A stretch of 61,347 bases of DNA from Oceanobacillus neutriphilus (lineage in GTDB: Bacteria > Bacillota > Bacilli > Bacillales > Amphibacillaceae): positions 1-61,347 of the forward strand of contig NZ_BMLW01000023.1 of NCBI RefSeq assembly GCF_014645515.1. The letters are read 5' to 3'. A program made the translations under genes and the position numbers. The notes beneath the pieces were generated by a model. It was not told where the DNA came from. It saw only the letters and a list, made by a program, of their open reading frames with translations, and searched no databases. Positions 34,447-43,191 of the stretch are shown in pieces. Within the stretch, counting starts at the first letter, position 1; each line of letters opens with the position of its first letter.

Positions 34447-34728
34447 TCAATGCCACATACGATCTAATCCGATTACAATAATGATTACGATTACATCAAT
34501 AATAGCTAATATTACAGAAATTTTTCCAACGATAGCGCCAAAGCCTATGGTGAAAATAGATGTTAAAATAGCTATAACACCTCTGTTTCCCAGTCTTTCT
34601 TTATTAACCGGTTCCCACGTATGGCCAAAACCCGCAAGAAAGGAAAATTCCCTGTTTGTTCGAACAACATAGCCAGCTCCAATTAAAGCTATACCGATAA
34701 TTAGACCGATTATCATTTGAATTCCCAT
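34447..34728 (-). CDS. DUF3784-like small membrane protein
   Basis: A 93-residue protein with an N-terminal helix, the loop REFSFLAGFGHTWEPVNKER, and two further hydrophobic segments. The organisation (helix, LAGF..., two helices) resembles DUF3784. AAGGAGG precedes the ATG at 34728. It is in the same transcript as the CPBP protease. Function unknown. Confidence 0.65.
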   Translation of the reverse strand: MGIQMIIGLIIGIALIGAGYVVRTNREFSFLAGFGHTWEPVNKERLGNRGVIAILTSIFTIGFGAIVGKISVILAIIDVIVIIIVIGLDRMWH

Positions 34729-34861
34729 TTCTTTTGCCTCCTTTATATAATAGTTATTACGAATTTAGCATATAAAAGGTTTCATTCATTTAACAAAATG
34801 ACCCTTTTCTGTAATACCTAACTAAAATATAAAGTTATCACGACATATAAATAGAATAAAA

Positions 34862-34908
34862 TAATAGCAATTAGGTGCTGGATATTAACCAGCACCTAAT
34901 TGCTATTA
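34862..34908 (-). terminator. 20-bp perfect stem terminator
   Basis: AATAGCAATTAGGTGCTGG and CCAGCACCTAATTGCTATT, plus one more pair, enclose a 7-base loop. Minus-strand sequence after it is ATTTTATTCTATTT. It overlaps the stop of the 47-residue ORF at 34906-35049, so it terminates that gene and isolates the CPBP operon. Confidence 0.8.
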
Positions 34909-35049
34909 AAAATTTATTGATAACCCATTTGAACGTACCCATTTCTTAAATTCTTTCATCATTTCAAAGTTTTTCTCATTACCATAAGGTCCTGCATTTC
35001 TAAAAAACGCAATTTTTCTTGTGGGCAAATTCTCAACTTTAAATTTCAT
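34906..35049 (-). CDS. 47-residue GyrI-like effector-domain fragment
   Basis: MKFKVENLPTRKIAFFRNAG then PYGNEKNFEMMKEFKKWVRS and NGLSINF. This matches the opening of GyrI-like/AraC effector-binding domains (RNAGPYG near the ligand pocket), which normally run to about 150 residues. AGGAGGG is ideal before the ATG at 35049 and a stop plus a strong terminator close the frame. It is either a truncated remnant or a functional mini-protein. Confidence 0.6.
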   Translation of the reverse strand: MKFKVENLPTRKIAFFRNAGPYGNEKNFEMMKEFKKWVRSNGLSINF

Positions 35050-35368
35050 GTTATCCCTCCTGGAAATCAGCATATATCGATTTAAAATGTTTTTCCAGGT
35101 GTATTTTAAAACTATTTATAATATTAGCAAATATTTTTTAATCATGATAAAATGCCTCAAATTTATATTTTTAATTATTTTGAATAACAGGCTAATTGAG
35201 CAATCAAAAGTCTAGAATTGCCTTGATACAACAAGAACCAGGAAAGCACTATACTTTTTAACATATTCCCTTCATTATATCTTGCCTCGTTATTCATAAA
35301 ACAGAAAATATAATTGTTCCAATCTCAATTAAAGGTACTTCCAGAAAAGGGTATAGAAGTATTCATAT
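35050..35368. other. intergenic region
   Basis: About 320 AT-rich bases between the GyrI-like fragment and the methyltransferase gene. No ORF with a ribosome binding site. A plus-strand frame at 35021-35215 is rich in isoleucine and lacks a site, so I treat it as chance. Confidence 0.35.
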
Positions 35369-36286
35369 TTAATTTTTTACAGCATGAATATAATGGATTG
35401 TTTCAAATGCAGATAAATAGTCTGTACGATTGCGAAAGAATTTTTCATTAATCGCAGCAGGTGATAAATGTTCATCAATGAGTAACCCTAAGTTTTTTAA
35501 TAATATGTCTATTTCATCATAGGTAAAACATGATTTCATGGGTTCACCGCTAGCTGAAGCCAATTGAACCATATTTTGAACACGATTAGATAATCCTTTT
35601 TCTATAAAAAGATTTTCGTCTGCATAATCAAAAACGATAGAGCTTCCTGATGGGATTTTAGCAAATAATTTATCAATTAAGCTGGCTATTTCCCCTTTTG
35701 TTAAATAATAAGAAACACCTAAAAGACTAAATAAAGTTTTTTTATCGGTGTTAAAACCTTCTTCGATTAGATTTTGAACAGTAAAATTTTTGGTGAAATC
35801 AGCTGAAATAAAATGGAGGTTATCTGGAATTTGATAATTAGCCTCTGCCAATCTCCCCTTTTTAAAATTCTGCGTTGCAGGGTGATCGACTTCAAATATT
35901 TCTAAGCTATTGTTTAAATTCGGATACCGGAAACAAAAGGTATCTAATCCAGCTCCTAAAATGACATACTGTTCAACACCCTGCGATATTTCATGAAATA
36001 ATACATTTTCACAATAAGCTGCACGCGCTAAAGGCGTTGGAGAAAGTTGTACTTGTGTAATCCATTTTAAAATCTCTTCCGGGTCATTTTGAAACTCGTT
36101 CGCAATTTGAGCATTAAAGAATTGAATTCCGCCAATCATGTTCTCACGAATATCTGAGAATTCTTTTTGGGTAATAAAATCCTTTGCAATAAAATCGTCA
36201 AAAATTTTAGGCGTATCATATTTGCTGTGGTAAGCTCGACCAAAAGCTGAGATTAAGGAAGTTAAGCTTGATTCATTATTTTCCAT
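35369..36286 (-). CDS. SAM-dependent methyltransferase, TIGR00027/LCM type
   Basis: A 305-residue enzyme of the leucine-carboxyl-methyltransferase-like family: VILGAGLDTFCFRYPN is the SAM-binding glycine loop, EVDHPATQ the acidic loop, and SLLGVSYYLTKGEIASLIDK the catalytic region. GGAGG lies 8 bases before the ATG at 36286; in-frame ATGs further upstream overlap that site. The family is abundant in mycobacteria, and its substrates are mostly unknown. CTCCTGGCCAGGGG, a near-palindrome, lies in its leader at about 36316-36330. Confidence 0.82.
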   Translation of the reverse strand: MENNESSLTSLISAFGRAYHSKYDTPKIFDDFIAKDFITQKEFSDIRENMIGGIQFFNAQIANEFQNDPEEILKWITQVQLSPTPLARAAYCENVLFHEISQGVEQYVILGAGLDTFCFRYPNLNNSLEIFEVDHPATQNFKKGRLAEANYQIPDNLHFISADFTKNFTVQNLIEEGFNTDKKTLFSLLGVSYYLTKGEIASLIDKLFAKIPSGSSIVFDYADENLFIEKGLSNRVQNMVQLASASGEPMKSCFTYDEIDILLKNLGLLIDEHLSPAAINEKFFRNRTDYLSAFETIHYIHAVKN

Positions 36287-36474
36287 ACAATAATCCTCCA
36301 TAAAAAAATAAGATTCCCCTGGCCAGGAGAACCTCATTATACACGGTAATATTTTAATTGTAAATTATAGCATAAATAGATTTTTTTGTCAAATATAATG
36401 ACTTTGTAATACATCAAATTTATCGTGAAACTACGTATGAAATTTATATTTGTTAATTACAATGAATCTTTGAT

Positions 36475-36846
36475 TTAATTATTTCTTGTCTCATCAAAAA
36501 TTCTTTGCAGTTTTTTAGAATAGTTTTTAAGTGCTGGATCATAACTTGTACTCATATGGCTGCCGAAGTTATCTATGATATCTTGGGTAAGATCTATTTC
36601 AATATCTTTTTCTTTCTTCAACCGGTTTCTGATTATTTCATACAATGCTTCAGCAGCATCTTGAACAATAAATTTATTTTCTTTTTTAGAGATCTTATAG
36701 AGTTGTGTCAAAAACCAATTAGTATCGGCATCGGAATAAGTAAAGTACTGAATAGCAGTAGATACTTTTCCAACTACATTCCCCTTGAAAATCTTCTCCC
36801 CTTCTTTATATGTAAATTCTGTTTGTTCATCTTCCAGCTCACGCCA
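36475..36846 (-). pseudogene. 5'-truncated gene of unknown function
   Basis: The minus frame is open for 123 codons from a TAG at 36847-36849 to the stop at 36475, with no ATG or GTG start; the first TTG is at 36711, deep in the frame. Upstream of it the frame still reads like protein (ELEDEQTEFTYKEGEKIFKG, VVGKVSTAIQYFTYSDADTN), so the true start has been lost. The C-terminal part is helical and charged. I do not recognise the family. If TTG at 36711 is used, a 78-residue protein could still be made, but no ribosome binding site supports that. Confidence 0.55.
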
Positions 36847-36909
36847 CTATTTTACTTAGGACCAGAATGAGACATCACAACAAATATCACTTTCAGTTTT
36901 TTGAAGCGT

Positions 36910-37371
36910 TTATAACAACAGCTCCATCTCCGAATCCTTATTAACAAAGCCCATTTTCTTGTAAAGATGATAACCGTTGTCAGAGGCATGTAACCATATC
37001 CGCCCCACATCTGTCTGTTTACAGTGAGAAATACATTCTTCCAGTAATTTACGAGCTATTCCCAAGCCTCTGTATTCTGGCTTCGTGTACATATTCATTA
37101 TGTATGCTTCTACTCCATTGATATTTTCCCCTTGAGGAGGTCTTTCAAAAAAGACCAATCCGCTTATAGCGATAATGGCTCCTTCGACTTCTGCTAACCA
37201 GGCAGAAAAAACACCCTTAGACAGCTTTTCCTTAAAATAAGACTGGTTTGCATGATACACTTTAGCCTTATTCCCTTCATTTACGTCACCAGCTGCTGTA
37301 AGAAGTTCTATTCTTAATTCGGTTATCGCATCAGCATCGCTTAACGAAGCTTTTCTAATAGACCAATCCAT
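36910..37371 (-). CDS. GNAT family N-acetyltransferase
   Basis: A 153-residue GNAT protein: RKASLSDADAITELRIELL at the start, MYTKPEYRGLGIARKLLEE (the acetyl-CoA-binding RGxGxA motif) in the middle, and ASDNGYHLYKKMGF at the end. GAGAGGT precedes the ATG at 37371. The substrate cannot be inferred. It is a single gene. Confidence 0.87.
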   Translation of the reverse strand: MDWSIRKASLSDADAITELRIELLTAAGDVNEGNKAKVYHANQSYFKEKLSKGVFSAWLAEVEGAIIAISGLVFFERPPQGENINGVEAYIMNMYTKPEYRGLGIARKLLEECISHCKQTDVGRIWLHASDNGYHLYKKMGFVNKDSEMELLL

Positions 37372-37428
37372 ATTGTTTACCTCTCTATTATTTATTTTTT
37401 TCACTATTGCCAGTCAAAGCAATTCCGT

Positions 37429-37911
37429 TTAGCGCTCTAATTTCTGTAAAATTCCTGCTGCATTAAGGTTTGTCTGGTGTCCAATTAAATTACCATATCC
37501 AAATGCTCTATCCGCTCTTGCCTGAAATTCTTCTATCCAATTTCTTTTTCCGGACGCATCAGCTTGTGTAGCGTACATGGTAAAATCAGGGGATACTTTA
37601 GGTATTTCCCGCTTTAAAGATTCTGTTGCTCTATCAAAATCAAAAGTTAAAATGGCATGCTCTTTAAGAGAAATTTCGCCGGCTTCATACAATGACTTAC
37701 TCATCCCGTTAAGCTCGTCAAAGTTAGCATTGGTAATATCATATTTTTCAGATAGCTCTTTCCAAATATTTAATGTATCTTTCTCCTTTAAAGACACATC
37801 TTGTGTTTTCTTTACTTCCTCACTAAACGGAGCTTCCGTTTCAGTGTTTGTAGTCCTTGACTTAATAAAGAACGCTTGTGATGGTATTGAAGTTATCTGA
37901 TTAATATTCAT
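37429..37911 (-). CDS. hypothetical soluble protein
   Basis: A 160-residue protein with a strong GGGAGGG site before its ATG. The sequence is helical, with a repeated EISLKEHAILTFDFDRATES-type segment and no cysteines or membrane helices. MNINQITSIPSQAFFIKS is a low-complexity start similar in style to that of the unknown protein at 21333-22337. No function can be given. Confidence 0.6.
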   Translation of the reverse strand: MNINQITSIPSQAFFIKSRTTNTETEAPFSEEVKKTQDVSLKEKDTLNIWKELSEKYDITNANFDELNGMSKSLYEAGEISLKEHAILTFDFDRATESLKREIPKVSPDFTMYATQADASGKRNWIEEFQARADRAFGYGNLIGHQTNLNAAGILQKLER

Positions 37912-38538
37912 AAGTTATTCCCTCCCGATTTTTTCTAATACTTTGTCAAACCTTAGCATTGTAAAACAAAGGAGAATGAATAGAAATATGTAAGAAAATA
38001 AACCTGTCTTCCTTTTATTCATAAGCATATCTCTGCTTAGAAGCCCGTTACCAGATCTACAAAATAGGATATATTCCCCTTCATTCATTTGTGACTATAC
38101 TTATCTTGCTATATCAGTTACATGTATAGAAATATTTAGGATGAAAATTTATTTTTTTCTGAACAATTCAAATGAGGGAGGTTTAAAATTTTATGTTATT
38201 AATCATCAACTGGTATTTAGTGAATAAATAATTTCCTCACTGGTCTACTTGAAAAAACAAGTGATCACTTAAATTTAAAACAATATTAATTTCATTAATC
38301 AAGCGATTTCTTGAGTTGATCAGAAAAATAAAGATAATCTATAAAAATAGCAGGATAATCTCTTTGGTAAAAAATCTTCTAATCAAGCCTATATTGACCT
38401 ACTAAAGGGATACGAATTAAAGAGAGGTTATTAAGTAGATTTGAAAAGCCAAAGAGGTTGACAAATGGAACAAATGTTCTATAATATAATTAGATTTATT
38501 GTTGAAATCTAAATAGGATTTTTGTTAAGGGGGAGCAT
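37912..38538. other. 627-base gene-free region
   Basis: AT-rich DNA upstream of the DinB-family gene. It holds the SOS-type promoter described separately (38458-38485). A GGGAGG at about 38177 precedes a 12-codon ORF (MLLIINWYLVNK), too short to call. I see no other supported gene. Confidence 0.4.
38458..38485 (+). promoter_or_regulatory. sigma-A promoter with LexA (SOS) box for the DinB-family gene
   Basis: TTGACA, a 16-base spacer and TATAAT. The spacer and first T of the -10 contain GGAACAAATGTTCT (38467-38480), matching the Bacillus LexA consensus CGAACRNRYGTTYG at 12 of 14 positions with a perfect GAAC-N4-GTTC core. Confidence 0.78.
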
Positions 38539-39003
38539 ATGAACTGTACAGCTGCATTGCATCAAATTGAGATAGCAGTGGAAACCATCATTCAAATCAT
38601 CGGGACTTTGGCAGAAGAAGATATACAGAAAAGGCCTACAGCCGATAAACATTCAATTGGAGAATTATTAGAGCATTTAGCTGTCATCTGTGAAGCTGAT
38701 CGACGAATAGCGCAGGAAGCAACACAAGCTGAAATGGAAGAATTTTATACAGGTGTTTCTTATAAAACATTAGCTTCCATTAAAGCAGGTTTGCTTACAA
38801 ATTTTAAAGCATTAAAAAATGAGTATCTGACTTTAACTGAGGTCGAACTCAAGCAAGAAACAACCTCTTATTGGGGTGTGACGTACACTCGGTATGAATG
38901 GTTGCTAGAGATATTAGCCCATATTTATCACCACCGAGGCCAATTACACGCCATGCTTGTTCACTGTTACCATCACGACCCTAATATCTTGTTGTTTGAA
39001 TAA
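38539..39003 (+). CDS. DinB-family protein
   Basis: A 154-residue four-helix-bundle protein: IGELLEHLAVICEADRRIA and LEILAHIYHHRGQLHAMLVH supply the three histidines of the DinB/YfiT metal site. GGGGGAG precedes the ATG. The founding B. subtilis DinB is damage-inducible, and this gene has a LexA-like box in its promoter, so it is probably part of the SOS regulon. DinB proteins are metal-dependent enzymes, often thiol transferases, though the exact role here is unknown. Confidence 0.85.
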   Translation: MNCTAALHQIEIAVETIIQIIGTLAEEDIQKRPTADKHSIGELLEHLAVICEADRRIAQEATQAEMEEFYTGVSYKTLASIKAGLLTNFKALKNEYLTLTEVELKQETTSYWGVTYTRYEWLLEILAHIYHHRGQLHAMLVHCYHHDPNILLFE

Positions 39004-39126
39004 TGGATTTATGTCAATAAATAGGAGGATTTTTTAAATTCCTAGTACGTTGCGCTTTCTCTACTATGTGTTAAAGAAAGAGGAGAGTTTGCCACTTTCT
39101 TTAACACACAAGCTAATTACATTCTT

Positions 39127-39198
39127 CTATGATGCCATCTTACGCAGATACTTTTTGTCATACGCAATTGGTGATATATATCCAATGGTTATCACCAT
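39127..39198 (-). mobile_element. IS3-type transposase C-terminal remnant, copy A
   Basis: The minus frame ends TIGYISPIAYDKKYLRKMAS and a TAG at 39127. GYISPIAY matches the end of IS3-family OrfB transposases. Only about 24 codons remain. The adjoining bases GCTAATTACATTCTTCTAT (39112-39130) recur exactly at 44232-44250, and a hairpin GTGTTAAAGAAAG...CTTTCTTTAACAC precedes them at about 39068-39107. Confidence 0.55.
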
Positions 39199-39278
39199 CT
39201 CCTTCATTGAAGTATTAAATTAGAATGAAATTATAGTGATTTTATTTTGTTAAACTATTAACATGATAAATTTTAATA

Positions 39279-39309
39279 AGGGGCTCCAAAACTTGATTTT
39301 GGAACCCCT
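39279..39309 (-). terminator. terminator of the lipoprotein gene
   Basis: AGGGGCTCCAAAA and TTTTGGAACCCCT form a 13-bp stem with one mismatch. In the minus direction it is followed by TTATTAAAATTT. It lies 55 bases after the lipoprotein stop. Confidence 0.7.
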
Positions 39310-39363
39310 CTACCTTTTCATTGAAAATTTCTGCTGCTAAAATCAAAACATGGCCGTTGTACA

Positions 39364-40329
39364 TCAATCATCTTCAGATACCGGGCCATCATATTCAGGA
39401 TCATCAGAAGGCGGTTGAATTTCAGTTAGTAATAAAGCGTCGTGTCCTTCTTCATCAGTTATGGTGAACAACAAGCTCTGCCCTTCTTGCAACCCTGCTT
39501 CTCCAGCTGCTACATATGGGAAATTAGAAAAATCACCACTAAAATCTCCGTTTTCATCAGCTTCTAGATCCATTGTATCTGCAGTAAAAGCATCTACCTC
39601 TGAAACCTGCACATCAACTTCTGGTAATGTCTTTCCGTAGTAGGTTGATGTATTCTCGTAAAATTCGGGTAAATAAGTTGCCTCTTTGATTTCTTTTATT
39701 GCTTCTGTTTCTGAGCTTCTCTCTACCAGCTCCATCCCTTCTTCTGCCGGCTGGATAGGGAGTACAAATTGCTGCTCATGAGGCATACTACCCATAACAT
39801 ACACAATCAACTCATCATCGGCTTCGAATTTTGTTCCACCGAGAGGAATTGTAAAATTACCTTCTTCTGACACTTCCGGATCTACTGTTTCCATTTCATC
39901 TGTATCTGGTAATGGCAACTCAAATCGAATATCTTGATCGGGATTAATCTTACCACTATATACAACTGTATTTTCATATATATAAGGTAATTCCAGGTTC
40001 TCCAGAGCTTCAGGATACACGGTATTACCGTCAGCATCCGGATTTTCCCGGCCACTTACCTCATCAGGATCGTAAATGCCAGGCTCCACCCCTTCATCAA
40101 TCTCTACATTCTCCTCACTCTCTCCTTTTGCCTCAGCGGATTGCTCTTGTTGGTTTCCTTCATTATCTGAGGATATGTCGTCTTCCAGCCCTTCATCTTC
40201 ATGCTGTGCATTTTCTTCGTTTTCTGACGGATTACCGTTACCATTTCCTGTTTCTTCAGACTCCGAGCTACTGCATGCTGTGAGCATAATGACAAAACTT
40301 ATTAAACCATAGTATAAAAACGCTCGCAT
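39364..40329 (-). CDS. acidic lipoprotein with two repeated beta domains
   Basis: A 321-residue lipoprotein: signal MRAFLYYGLISFVIMLTACS with lipobox LTAC (cysteine 19), a very acidic low-complexity linker (residues 22-95), and two related beta-rich domains, the first with LPYIYENTVVYSGKINPDQD and the second with LPEFYENTSTYYGKTLPEVD. The shared YENT..Y.GK pattern shows an internal duplication of about 85 residues. It should be tethered outside the cell membrane. The function is unknown; it is divergent from the MarR operon. Confidence 0.78.
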   Translation of the reverse strand: MRAFLYYGLISFVIMLTACSSSESEETGNGNGNPSENEENAQHEDEGLEDDISSDNEGNQQEQSAEAKGESEENVEIDEGVEPGIYDPDEVSGRENPDADGNTVYPEALENLELPYIYENTVVYSGKINPDQDIRFELPLPDTDEMETVDPEVSEEGNFTIPLGGTKFEADDELIVYVMGSMPHEQQFVLPIQPAEEGMELVERSSETEAIKEIKEATYLPEFYENTSTYYGKTLPEVDVQVSEVDAFTADTMDLEADENGDFSGDFSNFPYVAAGEAGLQEGQSLLFTITDEEGHDALLLTEIQPPSDDPEYDGPVSEDD

Positions 40330-40520
40330 TAATTATTCAACTCCTGCTTTAAAAGATTATATAGTAACTTATTCCCAAATATGAAGTGGTAAAACATGAT
40401 TGTTCTCTATAACTGATCTTTAAGCAGCATTCTTTTGTTTTCTTCTCCATCGTAAGTCTGAGATTCTTTTATATATACAGATAAAATAGCCTCTTCTGTT
40501 ATAAATTCCAACTTCTAAAA

Positions 40521-40590
40521 TATTTAGTCACCATGTTGACTTCCTTTACTATTCATTGTATATTAAAGTAGTCAACATGGTGACTAAATA
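40521..40590 (+). promoter_or_regulatory. MarR operators and sigma-A promoter in a perfect 21-bp inverted repeat
   Basis: TATTTAGTCACCATGTTGAC-T at 40521-40541 recurs exactly inverted at 40570-40590. Each arm holds a MarR-like palindrome (AGTCA.CATG.TGACT). The left arm supplies TTGACT as the -35, followed after 17 bases by TATATT at 40559-40564, so the promoter of the MarR gene lies between the two operators. This is a strong sign of autorepression. Confidence 0.88.
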
Positions 40591-40606
40591 AAGAAAGGAG
40601 TTTCAT

Positions 40607-41185
40607 ATGGATATCCAATCATTAATGAAAGAGCTGCATTTTATGCAGCAAAGCTATGCAACATTGTTTTCAGTTACTAATAAGGTGCAGGCGCAGGGAG
40701 ATGAAAAACTGGATATATTAACGTCCCGGCAGCATATGACGCTTATTGCTATTGCCCATATGTCCCTCGAAAATGCCACACTCATGAATATTGCCAGAAA
40801 ATTAGATACAACCAAGCAGACGGCCAACAAATCGGTTACAAGTCTTGAAAAAAAAGGTTACGTCCGAATTGAGCCTAGTAAAACAGATAAACGCTCTATC
40901 AATGTTGTCATTACAAATGAAGGAAAACAAGCGCTGGTTACTTCTTCAGAAAAGACAACACTTTTTTTGGAAGAAATATTTCATGAATTTACAACGGATG
41001 AAATTGAAACATTTTGGAACTTGTTACAGAAGCTCTATCGTTTTGATGGCAAAACACAGGATGGTTTTGAGGAAAAGGCAACGCTTGAATTTAAAGAGCA
41101 ATTACAGTCTGATCTAGATAGCTACCAGGAAAAAGTATTAACAGAATTCTCAAAACGTCGATATGGAGGTGCAAATAATGAATGA
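40607..41185 (+). CDS. MarR family regulator
   Basis: A 192-residue MarR protein with the winged helix at about residues 35-100: TSRQHMTLIAIAHM, MNIARKLDTTKQTANKSVTS and a wing with VRIEPSKTDKRSINV. It ends with helices for dimerisation. AAAGGAG precedes the ATG. It heads an operon with a small membrane protein and an ABC transporter, and two inverted operators flank its promoter. Confidence 0.9.
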   Translation: MDIQSLMKELHFMQQSYATLFSVTNKVQAQGDEKLDILTSRQHMTLIAIAHMSLENATLMNIARKLDTTKQTANKSVTSLEKKGYVRIEPSKTDKRSINVVITNEGKQALVTSSEKTTLFLEEIFHEFTTDEIETFWNLLQKLYRFDGKTQDGFEEKATLEFKEQLQSDLDSYQEKVLTEFSKRRYGGANNE

Positions 41186-41474
41186 AACCTATTTGGGACA
41201 TACGCTTCACCAAAAAGCAAAAGATGCAGAGAATAAGATTAAAGAAAAAACCTATGATATGAAGGAAAAAGTCCAATTATCTATTTCCAAGACAAAATAT
41301 AAACTTAGCCGTCAGAAAAACCGATATGTAGATGACAATTATATCTCCATTGCAATTGCTTCTTTTCTCGTTGCTGTTTCATTGTTCACTGCAACCAGCT
41401 GGCTATTTTATCTGGGTGTTGGCAGTATTTTAATTAATGCCGTATTGCTCATTTTTACCTTTATAAAAAATTAG
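41178..41474 (+). CDS. small membrane protein in the MarR-ABC operon
   Basis: A 98-residue protein: an N-terminal charged coiled-coil-like part (LGHTLHQKAKDAENKIKEKT) and two adjacent C-terminal hydrophobic segments (residues about 57-95). GGAGG precedes the ATG at 41178, which overlaps the end of the MarR gene by 8 bases. It may be an accessory subunit of the exporter or a membrane sensor coupled to MarR; neither is established. Confidence 0.65.
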   Translation: MNETYLGHTLHQKAKDAENKIKEKTYDMKEKVQLSISKTKYKLSRQKNRYVDDNYISIAIASFLVAVSLFTATSWLFYLGVGSILINAVLLIFTFIKN

Positions 41475-41495
41475 TGAAAGAAAGGAATCAATGTG

Positions 41496-42434
41496 ATGGA
41501 TACAATAGTCTCTGTAAGTAATCTCGAAAAAAGTTATCACTCTAAAAAAGCTGTAGCAGGCATTAGTTTTTCCATTCAGAAAGGAGAAATTATTGGTCTT
41601 TTAGGTCCAAACGGGGCCGGAAAAAGTACGACCATTAATATTCTGGCTACCGTGTTATCTCCCGATCATGGAGAAGTACAAATTTTAGGTTATGATTTAA
41701 TTCGTGAAGCGAAGTCAATCAAAAAAGAGATTGGCATTGTTCCACAGGATATTGCTATATTTGAAGAAATCACAGCGGAACAAAATGTCCGCTTCTTTGC
41801 CGGTTTATATGGATTTAAGAGGAATAAATTGAATGAATTAGTTCAGGAAGCACTGGAGTTAGTGGGTTTATATGATAAAAAAGATGATAAACCTAGAACT
41901 TTTTCAGGTGGTATGAAACGCAGATTAAACATTGCTTGCGCGATTGCTCATCAACCTAAATTAATCATTATGGATGAACCAACAGTTGGAATCGACCCGC
42001 AATCCAGAAACCATATTTTGAATTCTATCAAAACACTGCGTCAAAATGGCGCTACAATTATTTACTCTACCCACTATATGGAAGAAGTGGAAAGCCTCTC
42101 TGACCGGATCATGATTATGAATGAAGGCAGGATTATTGCGGAAGATACAAAGGAAAATTTAATCCAAAACATCGGAAATGGAATTACTTATACGTTTAAG
42201 ATTAATAATTTTAACCAGATCAATAAAAATGAAATATTTCAGATTCATGGTGTGACTAATGTTCAATTAACTGGAAAAGATTTATTTATTACAAGTGAAA
42301 AAAACAAGGATACCCTGCACAGCATTGTTTCTTTACTACTCGATAATGGCTGTTCATTTGAAAAGATGACAAGTAAAGAAGCGTCTCTGGAAACTGCCTT
42401 TTTAGACTTGACGGGTAGAAGTCTTCGGGATTAA
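41496..42434 (+). CDS. ABC ATPase of the MarR-controlled exporter
   Basis: A 312-residue ATPase with Walker A GPNGAGKS (about residues 37-44), Q-loop VPQDIAIF, signature FSGGMKRR, Walker B LIIMDEPTVGIDPQ and H-loop STHYMEEVE. The C-terminal LETAFLDLTGRSLRD fits the LnrL/DrrA type. I start at 41496 on spacing to GAAAGGA. Two permease genes follow. Confidence 0.9.
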   Translation: MDTIVSVSNLEKSYHSKKAVAGISFSIQKGEIIGLLGPNGAGKSTTINILATVLSPDHGEVQILGYDLIREAKSIKKEIGIVPQDIAIFEEITAEQNVRFFAGLYGFKRNKLNELVQEALELVGLYDKKDDKPRTFSGGMKRRLNIACAIAHQPKLIIMDEPTVGIDPQSRNHILNSIKTLRQNGATIIYSTHYMEEVESLSDRIMIMNEGRIIAEDTKENLIQNIGNGITYTFKINNFNQINKNEIFQIHGVTNVQLTGKDLFITSEKNKDTLHSIVSLLLDNGCSFEKMTSKEASLETAFLDLTGRSLRD

Positions 42435-42444
42435 GGAGGATAAC

Positions 42445-43191
42445 ATGCGTTTTTTAAGAATTGTAAAATTTGATTTCGGGAATATTTTCAAGAATTCGAC
42501 TTTACTTATTTCAAACACTGTCATACCGCTTATTTTAATAGGATTGATGGGGTTTGTTACCCAATCTTTTTTCGGAAATGGCATAATGAGTTCTTATGAT
42601 TATTATGGAGTCTCTATGGTCATTCTCTCCGCCCTATTGATTATTATGACAGCTACTAATGCCTTTATGGAAGGGCGAGTGAAGCAGGCGAATATACGGA
42701 TGATTTATGCACCTATTCCAAAATTCGAAATCTATTTATCTAAAATAATATCCACTTATATATTGGGTACATTAGCCTTCAGCAGTATCTTAATAATTGG
42801 ACAATATTTTTTTTATATTAACTATGGCGGTACAAATCTTCCATACATTTTGTTGATCGTAAATATGCTTGTTTTGTTTGGCAGTTGTTTTGGTACGATG
42901 ATGTGTTGTTTGTTAGGAGATGAAGAAAAAGCAAGTTCCATTTCGCAATTACCAGTGCTTCTTTTTAGTGCTTTTGGAGGCATTTTCTTCAGCGTATATG
43001 GGCTAGGTAAAATGGTGGCTGCCATATCATGCCTATCCCCTGTCAGATGGATTATGGAATGTGCATTTCGTATTATTTATGATAACGATTTCGCATTACT
43101 ATTGCCTGTTACTTTCTCTCTTCTTGGCGCTTCCATAGTTTGCATTGTTATATGTCAATTAACGTTTAAACCGGAGGAATTCACATGTTAA
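42445..43191 (+). CDS. ABC-2 permease
   Basis: A 248-residue six-helix permease with NAFMEGRVKQANIRMIYAPI as the coupling segment and LSPVRWIMECAFRIIYDND late in the protein. It lacks the large outer domain of LnrM/N. AAGGAGG precedes the ATG 10 bases after the ATPase stop. Confidence 0.85.
   Translation: MRFLRIVKFDFGNIFKNSTLLISNTVIPLILIGLMGFVTQSFFGNGIMSSYDYYGVSMVILSALLIIMTATNAFMEGRVKQANIRMIYAPIPKFEIYLSKIISTYILGTLAFSSILIIGQYFFYINYGGTNLPYILLIVNMLVLFGSCFGTMMCCLLGDEEKASSISQLPVLLFSAFGGIFFSVYGLGKMVAAISCLSPVRWIMECAFRIIYDNDFALLLPVTFSLLGASIVCIVICQLTFKPEEFTC

Noticed and set aside
38177..38235. 12-codon ORF after a GGGAGG
   Set aside because: Too short to support; no downstream gene near enough for it to be an obvious leader peptide.
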